Shown: positions 1-9,458 of the stretch, piece after piece | Numbering within the stretch: position 1 is the first letter of the stretch | Layout of the letters: each line of letters begins with the position of its first letter | NCBI GenBank assembly: GCA_033060915.1 | Contig: CM065384.1 | Location: 15,556,001-15,620,000 of the forward strand | Direction: 5' to 3' | From: Euryodendron excelsum | Taxonomy: Eukaryota; Streptophyta; Magnoliopsida; Ericales; Pentaphylacaceae | DNA length: 64,000 nt | Notes under the pieces: generated by a model | What the model was told of the DNA's origin: nothing | Databases searched by the model: none | What the model saw: the letters and a program-made list of their open reading frames with translations, nothing else | Made by a program: the position numbers and the translations under genes

Positions 1-673
1 GGGTCGTGAACATACAAGGCTAAGGCTTCACCACATAATCAATGGGGCCGAACCCACGTGGTCTCTGGTTAGCCTAAAGGAAAGCCCCCGACACGGTGAC
101 CCTCCGATAGTCTAATCCTACACATGGACCAGGAGTCCCCTTGTTTCAAGCATGCAAAGAAATGGGGGGAAAGAGATGGGGGATTAAAATAGAGAAAACC
201 CAAGTGGGTTAGGAGAGAGAAGAGAGAGGGGGAAAGTGCAAAAACGTAAAACGAAAGCCTACCTTGTGTCTTGTTTATTTTGCGCGCCTTGCTTGTCTTC
301 GGTCTTGATCTTCGTCTTCAATCTTCAAGAGTTATCTTCCAACTTCAGATTGCAGCTCTTCAAGTTTTCAAAGGAGGGTTGAAGGCTAGTGTATGAGTGT
401 ATGGGGGTGTATATGAGTGTATAGAAGGCTAGGGTTTAGTGTATGGTGGCTAAGGTTTGGGGAAACCTAAGAAAGCTAGGGTTTAGGGAGTGCACGAGCT
501 CTGTATATCAAAATATATGATTTTTAGACTGAGTTTGCGGACCTCTTTCACGTTGGAAGACGCTCTGTATTTATAGAGGTTGGACAACACTGGCGCCTGT
601 TGCACTAGCGCCAGGCCAAACTTTCCACGGGCGCCACTAGGAGTGGCGCCAGGCCATTTTTTGGCTTGGCGCC
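1..673 (-). mobile_element. Element C, 3' LTR, distal fragment (split by element A)
   Basis: This is the left piece of element C's 3' LTR, read on the minus strand. Its start matches, in the same orientation, the intact C LTR near 54033, so about 2.7 kb of this LTR lies left of the window. It holds an antisense TATA box at 568-575 and GGCGCC palindromes near 600-660. It stops exactly where element A begins with TGTAAGC. The last five bases, GCGCC at 669-673, recur at 41235-41239 beyond A. No gene is visible. Confidence 0.9.
669..673 (+). repeat. Target-site duplication of element A (left)
   Basis: GCGCC, repeated at 41235-41239; it lies in a GGCGCC palindrome of element C's LTR. Confidence 0.9.
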
Positions 674-894
674 TGTAAGCACCCCATTTTTGACCGCTCG
701 GCAGTCTACACTCCGTCCAGACTTGTTTTCAAGTCATTGTGGGCATATTCCAATCGAAACCAATCCTCTAGGTCCAAATTCCGTCTTTCTATCGCTTCGC
801 GGGCCTGTCAAGCACAAATAGAGGCAAAATGACCAAAAGGCCCTTAGGGGCATTATCCTTTCTTATTCCAATTCTAATCCCTCTCTCGAGACAG

Positions 895-1570
895 TTTATT
901 CCTCGAGACGGTCCGAGTAGTAAAACTACTCACAAAACCGTTAGAGTGGCGGAAACACTCACAAAACCGTTAGAGTAGCGGAAATACTCACAAAATCATT
1001 AGAGTGACAGAAACACTCACAATCCAGGCACGTCTTTTCGGAGACGGTAAGACCCCTTTCCAATCCTACTCTCGAGACAGTTTATTCCTCGAGACGGTTC
1101 CAATCTAGGCACGTCTCTTCGGAGACGGTAAGACCCCTTCCAATCCCACTCTCGAGACAGTTTATTCCTCGAGACGGTCCGAGTAGCAAAACTACTCACA
1201 AAACCGTTAGAGTAGCAGAAGTACTCAGAACCGTTAGAGTAGCGGAAATACTCACAGAACCGTCCGAGTAACGGAAATACTCAACCCCATCCGAGTAGCG
1301 GAAATACTCACTAATCATCAACCCCGTCCGAGTAGCGGAAATACTCCTAAATCATCAACCCCGTCCGAGTAACGGAAATACTCAACCCCGTCCGAGTAGC
1401 GGAAATACTCAACCCTGTCCGAGTAGCGAAAATACTCACAAATCATCAACCCCGTCCGAGTAGCGGAAATACTCCCAAATCATCAACCCCGTCCGAGTAG
1501 CGGAAATACTCACAAATCATCAACCCCGTCTGAGTAGCAGAAATACTCACACCGTGAGAGTGGCGGAAAC
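895..1570 (+). repeat. Tandem short-hairpin array in U3 (element A 5' LTR)
   Basis: Degenerate tandem units of about 25-45 bp. Most contain GAGTAGCGGAAATACTC, whose arms GAGTA/TACTC pair around a 7-base loop; variants GAGTG/CACTC keep the pairing. Interspersed are TCTCGAGA palindromes and CGTCTCTTCGGAGACG (1112-1127), a stem closed by a TTCG loop. Confidence 0.85.
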
Positions 1571-1639
1571 ACTCAAAACATAGGTCAGCACCAGTGGTTG
1601 TTAGCCCACTTCGGTGGAAAATGACCAAACTACCCTTAG

Positions 1640-2345
1640 GACCTTTTCCGAGACTTTCCGGTCAAGATAACCATTTTGCCCCTAGGCATCCGAACGCCCT
1701 GCGAACCACACCGGCTCTTGGTATCAAACCGGTAATGTCCCGAGAATACTTTTTATAGTATTCTCAACCTTCCTTTACCTTTCTGGATCATTCCAAGTCA
1801 GTTACGGCCAACCCGATACAAAATGACCATTTTGCCCCTAGAGGGTCGGTCTCCTTCTTCGACCACACCGGCTCTGGGTATCAAACCGGTAATGTCCCGA
1901 GAATACTTTTTATAGTGTTCTCCACCTCCCTTTACCTTTCCGGATCATTCCGAGTTAGTTCCGGCCAACCCGGTACAAAATGACCGTTTTGCCCCTAGAG
2001 GGCCGATCTCCTTCTTCGACCATACCGGCTTTGAGTATCAAACCGGTAATGACCCGAGAATACTTTTTATAGTGTTCTCAACCTCCCCTTACCTTTCCGG
2101 ATCATTCCGAGTCAGTTCCGGCAAACCCGGTACAAAATGACCGTTTTGCCCCTAGTGGGCCGGTCTCCTTTTCTGACCACGCCGGCTCTGGGAATCAAAC
2201 CGGAAACCTCTGGGAACATTCTAAATAATGTTTCTAGATCCCAAGTCTTTTTCCGGGACAATCCGAGTTCGCCCCGGCAGCTTCCTAGTCCGATTGACCG
2301 TTTTGCCCCTAAAGGCCCGGTCGACCTTTCCGACACATCTTATCC
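1640..2345 (+). repeat. Tandem units of about 160 bp in U3 (element A 5' LTR)
   Basis: Four diverged copies, recognisable by the core TATCAAACCGGTAA near 1718, 1876, 2037 and 2197 (the last diverged), each with a phrase like GTACAAAATGACCGTTTTGC. The B LTRs carry three. Short minus-strand and plus-strand open frames across these units are not conserved genes. Confidence 0.85.
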
Positions 2346-2560
2346 TCACTTTTCAAAGTCAAATACCTCCAGGACACTATTTTAAGTGTTCCTGATCCTT
2401 CCCAGCCTTCCGAGTCATTCCCGGCTCCTCTAAATCATTCCCGGACTTTCCGGAGTCACTCCTAGTGAAGCTAGGCTAAAGTTTACATGGTAGTCATTAG
2501 TATAGGCACCCAAATCTAGTCAAAGATACGTTGCTTGCTGACCTTAAATCTTTCCTAATT

Positions 2561-2632
2561 GGCTGGCGCCACTAGTAGTGGCGCCAAGCCAAAAAATGGC
2601 CTGGCGCCACTCCTAGTGGCGCCAGTGTAGAA
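2561..2632 (+). repeat. Promoter-proximal GGCGCC palindromes, element A 5' LTR
   Basis: Two adjacent near-perfect inverted repeats (2561-2590 and about 2599-2625), each with GGCGCC arms around a short centre, lie about 50-100 bases upstream of the TATA box. A partial third GGCGCC follows near 2655. The same cluster recurs in all LTRs that retain this region. Confidence 0.8.
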
Positions 2633-2677
2633 TTTGGCCCAGTGTTACTACAATAGGCGCCAGTTTTGTCCAGCCTC

Positions 2678-2685
2678 TATAAATA
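2678..2685 (+). promoter_or_regulatory. TATA box of element A 5' LTR
   Basis: TATAAATA lies at the same place in every LTR that retains this part: 12321-12328, 26133-26140, 37816-37823 and, on the minus strand, 54601-54608 and 568-575. Transcription should start about 30 bases downstream, near 2710. GGCGCC palindromes lie just upstream. Confidence 0.8.
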
Positions 2686-3299
2686 CAGAGCCTCGTTCAA
2701 CGTGAAAAGGGTCTGAAAACTTAACCTAGAAATCACACAATTTGATATACAGAGCTCGAGTACCTCCAAAAACCCTAGCCTCCCTAGGTTTTCCCAAACC
2801 CTAGCCACTATACACAAACCCTAGTCACCTATACACTCATACACTCCCCCATACACTCATACACTAGCCTTCAACCATCATTTGAAGACTGGAGGAGCTG
2901 CAACCCGAAGCTTGAAGACAACTCTTGAAGACGAAAGACGAAGATCAAGACCGAGGACCGAAGACAGCACGGCGCGCAAAATAAACAAGATACAAGGTAG
3001 GCTCCCTATCTAAGTTTCCGCACTTTCCCCCTCTTTCTTCTCTCTCCAACCCACTTGGGTTTTCTCTATTTTAATCCCCCATCTCTTTCCCCCCCCCTTT
3101 TCTTTGCATGCTTGAAACAAGGGGATTCCCGGTCCATGTGTAGGATTGGGCTATTGGAGAGTCACCGTGTCGGGGGCTTTCTTCTGGTCTAACCAAAGAC
3201 CACGTGGGTCCGACCCCCTTGATTATGTGGTGAAGCCTTAGCCTTGTATGTTCATGATCCCAAATTGCATTGTGCATATCATAGTCTTGCATCTTCCAA

Positions 3300-5220
3300 A
3301 AACCGTTTTCAAAATTGTTTTTCAAAACGTTTTTAAGCTTGTTTTCAAAATTGCATCAAAATCTCTTTTTCAAAAACTTGTTTTCAAAACCACTTTCTTA
3401 AAGTGGTTGTAGTCCTCTTATGACTAGAATCGCTTTAGGAAAGTGAGACGTTTTCATACTTTCCAAAAAACTCTCTCTCTTCAAAAATCTCTTCCTAAAA
3501 ATCTCTTTTTCAACATACTTTCCTAAAACTCTCCTCTCCAAAGTTGTTTTCAAAAACTCCCTCCAAAATTTATTTTTCAAAACTCCCTTTTTCAACTCCT
3601 TTTCAAAATCCTCTCTCCAAAATCCACTTTCTAAAAACTCTCTCCAAAAATCTTTCCAAAAACTCTCTTTCCAAAATTTTCCTTTTAGAAATTCCCCTCT
3701 AGGATTTTCCTTCCAAAATCTACGTTTCTAAAAACACACCTTCCAAAACTCCTTCTCTTTAAAATCTTTTTCCACAAACTCTCCTTCCAAATTCACTTTC
3801 CAAAAACTTCTCCCTAGAACTTCCTTCCAAAAACTCGTTTCCAAAAGCGTATTTTTCAAAAACTCTTTTCTTAGAGCCCAAGTCAAGCCTTAGAGCGCAC
3901 AATTAGGAAACCCTAATTTTCTTCCCAAAAACATGGTTTTCAAACTTTGCCCCAAACCTAGGTTTCCAAAATCTTTTGTTTTCTACATCAAAACTATACA
4001 TGTTTCCAAAACCTATTTTCTATGTCAAAACTATAGTTTTCCAAATCTAGGGTTTCTAGAATCTTCTTTTCCAAATCCTTCCCAAATCTAATCTCCCCGT
4101 TTAGGAAACTATATCCCGTTCTCCGTTTTTGGAAACAAAATCCAACATTTCTCTTTTAGAAACCAAATCCAATCTCTTCTTAATCCAAACCTTTCCTAAT
4201 TCAATTCCTTCCTAAACCATAAGTTTCCTAAACCTAAATTTTAAATCTTTCCTTAAATTTCAAAATCCAACTCTTTCTTAATTCAAATCCTTCCTAAACT
4301 TCCGTTTTTCTAAATCTTAAGTTTTCAAAACTTGAACATAAAAATCTTCCTAAATTTTAAAACTCAACTTTCAAATCTTTCCTAATTCAACCCCCTTTCC
4401 AAATCCTAACTTTCTAAATTCAAGCTTTTAAACCTTTCCTAAATTCAAACCTTTCTTAATTTCAAGATTTTCTAAAACTCTAAAATTTTCTAAAATCTTA
4501 AATCTTTCTAAACCCAAAACTTTCTAAATCCTAAACTTTCCAAATTTCAAATCTTTTCAAATCCAAAGTTTTCTAAGTTTGAAACTTTCTCAAGTTAAAT
4601 CTTTCTAAACCTAAATCTCTCCAAGATTCTAAACTTTCCAAAACTTCAACATCTTTCCAAATCTAAGACTTTTCTAAACTCAAAACTTTCTTAATTCAAA
4701 CATTTCCTAAACTAAAAACTTTTCTTTTTCAAACCTTTCCCAAAACGAAATTTTCTTATTTTCAAAACTTCCTTATTTCAAAACTTTCTAAATTCAGAAC
4801 TTTCCTAATTTCAAAACTTTCTTAATTTCGAAACTCTCCTAATTTGAAAATTTTCCTAATTCAAAGCTTTCCTAAGTTGAAACTTTCCTAAACCAAAACT
4901 TTCCTAATTCAAAAACTTTCCAAATATGAAACTTTCTTAATTCGAAACTTTCCTAAATCAGACCTTTCCTAATTCGAACATCTCCTAAAATCCAATCTTT
5001 CCAAATCTTCCAAGCCAAGTCAAATCTTTCCTAGGTCTCTTCTCTTTCCTAAGTCTATGTTTTCTTAAACCTTCTCTTTTTCAATACAAGTCCAAATCTA
5101 TCTTTTCAAATCAAAGCCCAATCTTTTCCAAAATTTCAATTTCCAATCTCCTCTTCTAATTTCAAATCAAATTCAATTTCCAATTCAAGTTCCTTCTTCA
5201 ATCCACTCTTCTATTTTCAA
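3300..5220 (+). repeat. G-poor degenerate repeat tract in U5 (element A 5' LTR)
   Basis: About 1.9 kb built from variants of CTTTCCTAAATTCAAAA, with very few G on the element's sense strand. Similar tracts lie at about 12940-14945, 26720-28760, 38460-40405, 52210-54030 (minus) and 56740-58260. No gene is credible here. Confidence 0.8.
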
Positions 5221-6048
5221 TCGGACTCCGGTCCGAACTACGACTGACCTGATTCCCCCAAAGGGATACGTAGGCAACCTCCATAGGTGCGGTCACAATA
5301 TTTTTCAAACTTTCAATTCCACCCTCATGGGTACGGTTTTCAGAATCTTTTCAAATCTAAAATTTCAATTTCAAATTTCTATTTCCAAATTTTCAAACTT
5401 TCCAATTCAATTCCATCTCTTTAAATATATTTTCAAATCAAATCAATTTCAAATTAAACTCTTTTCAAATCTATTTTTCAATTCTCTTTCCTTACACTTG
5501 CATACCATGCATCATGATTAGTTCCTTTTTTCTAAGCATTGTTTTCCTAAAGTGAATAAGGTTGAACTATAGTTAATTAAGGACTCTCATAGGTGAATCT
5601 AGGGTAGATTGACATGTAGGTACCGAAAGAGTGGGGTAGGGTGATAGCTTAGTGCGTCTTCCCTACACGTAACCAACCTCCGAACCTAGATCACTAATTT
5701 CAAAGACCAAAAAGGAGTTATTTTTTAAAAAAAAGGCTAAATGTTTTCCAAAGGTTGCCAAACAACCTGTTTTCTTAAAAACCCTCTCTTGAGGAGATAT
5801 TTTCAAAATCGTTTTCCAAAACCCTAAGTATAGTCTTCGGATTATTCTTAGTTTTTAGGTGACCTAACTCACCTTAATCAAGTTAGGTGGTGACTCCAAA
5901 TGTTTTTCAAAAGCCCTTTATTCAAACCTGTTTTCAATTTAAACCTAGTCGCACTCATTCTTCTTGGAGGGTGAGTTCTAACGAGAGAGTACATCATTTT
6001 TCCCGCTTGGGTGAGTATTCCTCAAGTGCGAAAAATCTGGGCGCGACA

Positions 6049-7484
6049 ACTGGTGACTCCACTGGGGAATACTTAGAGGGTTAGGCCGTTAGTCCTGTCT
6101 CTTTACCCTTTACCCATGTAGAGTCTTCAATTAACTTGGTTCAATCCTATTCACTTTAAATTTTCAAAACTAAACTTTCAAAATTGTTTTCAAAAAAAAA
6201 AAAAAACATGCATTTATTCATATTATCTTGTATCATGTTTGTCATCCATATACTGACACTTGCATCTTTGTTTTGTAGGTGCGCTTTTTGTCTAAATTTT
6301 ATTAACTGCTTTGCATGAATGTGATGTACAGGATGAATGGGAGTTGTTGGGCTCTTTCCTCCACTTTTAAAAATCACACACACACTGCATATGCACTTGC
6401 ATTCTGCATACTTGCATACCCTGATATGTCCTTTCTAGTTAGAAAGGGGGAACGGTATATTGGTTATGGGCTAGATGCTGTGTCAGTTTCTTCGCCTACG
6501 GCCTTTTGATGGTTCCCCCACTCGGATCACCAACCAATTATGGCACCACCTCGGGGAGTGGGCCTAGGTTTGAAGATCTGGGGACCGAGCCTTTTTAGGA
6601 CGCATTAGTCAACCCTCAACCTCATACTCATATAGACACCATGCATAGCCGAACCTCTGCCGAATTTAGGACACGAGCACCGTTTTCAAAATCACGGAGG
6701 AAAGGGCGACTGCTTTTACTTTCATTTATACCTGCTATTATAATGCTTGTATTTATATTGTTATAATATGCTTGTCTAACTGTTCATGCATGCATGTACT
6801 TTCTCTCCTTATACTTTTTGCATATTCATGTTCATGCATTCAATATTCCATGTCAAGACAAGAGTTCCAAGTAACTCAAGTCACTGCATTCTCATGCATA
6901 TGATCAACCCATTGAGAGTGACACCAACGTCACTCTCCCTTGCATTAAACCTATTCAAACCCTAAGGGTTCCCGCGTAACCCTAAGGACTCATTGCATGC
7001 ATCTCGATTCATTCCATAAGAGGGGCCACAATCCCTCTATGCTCACGGAGATAGGGTTGCCAAGAAGACAAGTGGCAATCAATCAACAAGGTTTCTCAGC
7101 GACCTCCTCGACATCAAATCCAAGGAAGGCGAATCCGAAGACTCAAGAGTAGTTTAGGTTTTCCCTTTGTAAAAGTAGATAGGTGGAAGTCCAAAGGAAA
7201 ATGTCCCCCCTCCCCCTATTAAAATGTATTTCAATTCTTTTGTATTTCAAACCCAGAATTTAATGTACTTCTTTATTTTCATGAATGAATGCATCAATGG
7301 TTGAAGTTTCCTACCTGACAGGTAAGATGTCTGCATACAGGGGCAAACCCCCTATCTCCAAAAGTGAGCCAATACATCATGACTAGTTTCCCTCTTTAAG
7401 AAGGATACCCTAGGACATGCATTGCATAGATTTCTCCAGGAACCAAACTCTAATTTGTAACTGTTGTCGTCATTGTTATAGGTA
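6049..7484 (+). other. Element A 5' leader (non-coding)
   Basis: Non-coding leader between the primer-binding site and the pol start. It is clearly homologous to the leaders of B (15784-17326), C (49747-51301, minus) and D (58937-60400) up to about 7460, then diverges where A turns to pol and B/C to gag. It probably holds packaging signals, but this is inference. Confidence 0.75.
6051..6068 (+). promoter_or_regulatory. Primer-binding site, element A
   Basis: TGGTGACTCCACTGGGGA, two bases after the LTR end. Compared with B it has T for C in the CG of TGGCGACTCC, a likely deamination change after insertion. Confidence 0.85.
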
Positions 7485-9301
7485 ATGAATACTAGTCCAA
7501 CTTCCTCTATAATAGTGAAGGCCATGGGTTACAAGCTTTAGGAAAACATACCATTGGGAAGCGGGAATGCAAGCGGGGACCCCCTGTGCAACACACTTAC
7601 CACAATCTCAGAAGGGACAATTCCTGCCTTAAAGGAGCCCGAATACGAAAATCCTTCTGTCCTAACCACGCAATCTTATCTCCCTGGCATGGACTTAACC
7701 ATAGGAGCCTTACTAGACCCTTTCCCTTATCCCCTTATCCTTAATACGGTGTTCGAACCTGAACCCATGATCGCTATGGCTCGACCTGAACCTCAAACCA
7801 ACAACCAAGGAAACACATGACCTAAACTGCCTTTAGTCTTGCCAAAGAAGCCAAATGTGCCCACCACTCTACCCGTCCTCACCAACCCTTCAGCTGTAGC
7901 AATCCCTTTGCCCGTAAACCCAAGGATAACTCTTCCCACCATAACCCAAACACCAATACCCAGTCTTCATAACGTCTCATGGAATTACCCACCTGATAAG
8001 GGCATCGGAGAGCCCGTAACAGAAGTAAGGGGAATGACTCGGTCAGGGCGCCTTTATACCTCTGTTAAAGTGGAAAGAAAAAGGAAGGGTAAGGACAAAG
8101 AAGGAGAGTGCTCCAACCAGCCAACAGATCAGGAGATGTCAGAATTCACCAAAGCTTTAGGAAAGGTCGATTAGGATATCATGGAACAGCTTAGGAAAGC
8201 CCCAGCCCATAGTTCGATGTTGGGTTTGCTGCTCACTTCTGAGGTGCACCGGAATGCTTTAATAAAGATCCTCAAGGATGCTCATGTGCCCGAGAGTTTC
8301 ACGCCAGACAATCTACATGACATAGTCAGTCTCATTATGGCCCCAAACATCATCACTTTCTCTGATGACGAGATTCCGGCTGATGGAACAGGTCTTACTC
8401 GGGCTTTGCATATCGCTGTAAGAACAAGAGGAAGAATGGTGGCCAAAGTATTGATAGATAATAGGTTGGCATTGAACGTGTGCCCATATTCTACTCTGGA
8501 AAGGCTGGGAATGGACCAAACTTATTTGAAAAATAGTGGTATGATCATCCGTGCCTTTGATGGATCTCGGAGGGAAGCCATGGGAGAAATTGAAATGCCT
8601 GTTGAGATAGGACCAGTAACCTTCACGATTAAATTTCAAGTTTTACACATTCTGGCTGTCTATAACTTGCTGTTAGGAAGGCCCTGGATTCATTCGGCAG
8701 GAGCGGTTCCTTTTAGTCTTCATCAGAAAGTCAAGTTCATCGTGGGCTCCAAGCTAATCGCTATTTTCGCTAAAAAAGAGCTCGCCGTATACAAAGCTGA
8801 CATCATTGCATCGGACACTGAACTGCCCTCTTGTTTTCAATCATTTGAATATATCACTGTCGTGCAGAAGGAAGATCAAGTGAAGCCAAATTATTCCAAG
8901 AACTCTCAGATGGTAGTACGGTACTTTAAAGAAAATAGTTTCCATCCGGGTAAAGGCTTAGGGAGATGTTTACAAGGGAGACCAGAAATTGTAGAAATAC
9001 CATCAGCTGAACCGACCTTTGGGTTGGGATATGAACCCACGAAAAGAGAAAGAATAGAAGCAGCGCGGAAGAAAAGGGCTGATAAGAAAGCTGTCATGGA
9101 GCTCTCAGACTAATTCAAGCAGTTAGACATGGGAAAAGGAACACCTGCATTAAGTAATAAGAAGAGAAAAGTCCAAGGAGAAGCGCCCGTCATGACGATC
9201 AACGTCGGAGTAACCCAAGATGGATCCATTCGAGCAATGCTGCCAGGCGAAAAGTTGCATAATTGGGCCAGCCAAGACATCATCCGTGCTCACAAGTTTC
9301 G
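7485..9301 (+). pseudogene. pol: pol 5' part of element A: N-terminal linker, aspartic protease and G-patch-like region
   Basis: I choose the ATG at 7485 because it follows the predicted splice acceptor by three bases and is in frame with everything to 9301. First comes a proline-rich linker with a basic stretch near 8080. A conserved pre-protease segment follows, then the retropepsin-like domain around 8400-8790 with LLGRPWIH near 8674. The catalytic triplet, normally D-(N/T/S)-G in this lineage, reads DNR at 8457-8465, and the next residue is L where S is usual, so the enzyme is probably inactive. A glycine-rich stretch near 8910-9040 (FHPGKGLG...FGLGY) resembles a G-patch. In-frame stops: TAG 7539-7541, TGA 7818-7820, TAG 8172-8174, TAA 9111-9113. 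There is no gag and no zinc knuckle upstream. The family would cleave Gag and Pol precursors in the virus-like particle. Confidence 0.88.
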
Positions 9302-9458
9302 GTACAAAGCCCATTAAAGCGGGACCCTGGAGCAACTGATTCGCCATAAACTTTGTCCTTTTAAATTTATTTGTTTTAACTTTTTAAAAGCAAGTTGTCA
9401 ATGAATAAAATAATATCCCTTTCTTGTTTGATTTATTGTGCACCATTTTCCATGCCAG
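9302..9458 (+). other. Predicted intron between protease and RT of element A pol
   Basis: GT at 9302 and CCATGCCAG ending at 9458 bound a 157-bp segment rich in T and A. Removing it joins the frame ending at 9301 to the RT frame without a shift and eliminates the TAA at 9315-9317. Ogre elements are known to carry an intron between protease and RT; the exact borders here are my prediction. Confidence 0.72.

Larger units (their letters stand above)
674..6048 (+). mobile_element. Element A, 5' LTR
   Basis: TGTAAGC...GCGACA, 5375 bp. Parts in order: start shared by all copies; hairpin array (about 895-1570); four units of about 160 bp (about 1640-2345); GGCGCC palindromes (2561-2632); TATA box (2678-2685); an AUG-free leader exon to 2996; a conserved block (about 3090-3300); a G-poor U5 (about 3300-5220); two conserved blocks near 5221-5310 and 5583-5700; and the end. 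Open frames inside it are shadows of repeats. Confidence 0.93.
2997..7481 (+). other. Predicted 5' leader intron, element A
   Basis: Donor AAG|GTAGGC at 2997 and acceptor TTATAG at 7481, three bases before the pol ATG at 7485. The exon from about 2710 to 2996 contains no ATG, so after splicing the pol ATG would be the first AUG. The intron would remove the rest of the LTR, the primer-binding site and the leader, and contains many ATGs. Donor and acceptor positions match B and C. This is inferred from sequence; no transcript evidence is available. Confidence 0.6.

Noticed and set aside
895..1570. CRISPR-like array
   Set aside because: Units are tandem and degenerate without unique spacers, lie in LTRs, and the context is a plant retrotransposon.
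2760..2840. Telomere-like AAACCCTA motifs in the leader exon (also 12415-12470, 26220-26275)
   Set aside because: They are scattered AAACCCTAG phrases separated by other sequence, not a (CCCTAAA)n array.
8313..8639. Minus-strand open frame opposite the protease (also 9865-10104, 18107-18370, 30840-31067, 48722-49141)
   Set aside because: Shadows of pol, gag or integrase codons on the other strand, with no recognisable domain.
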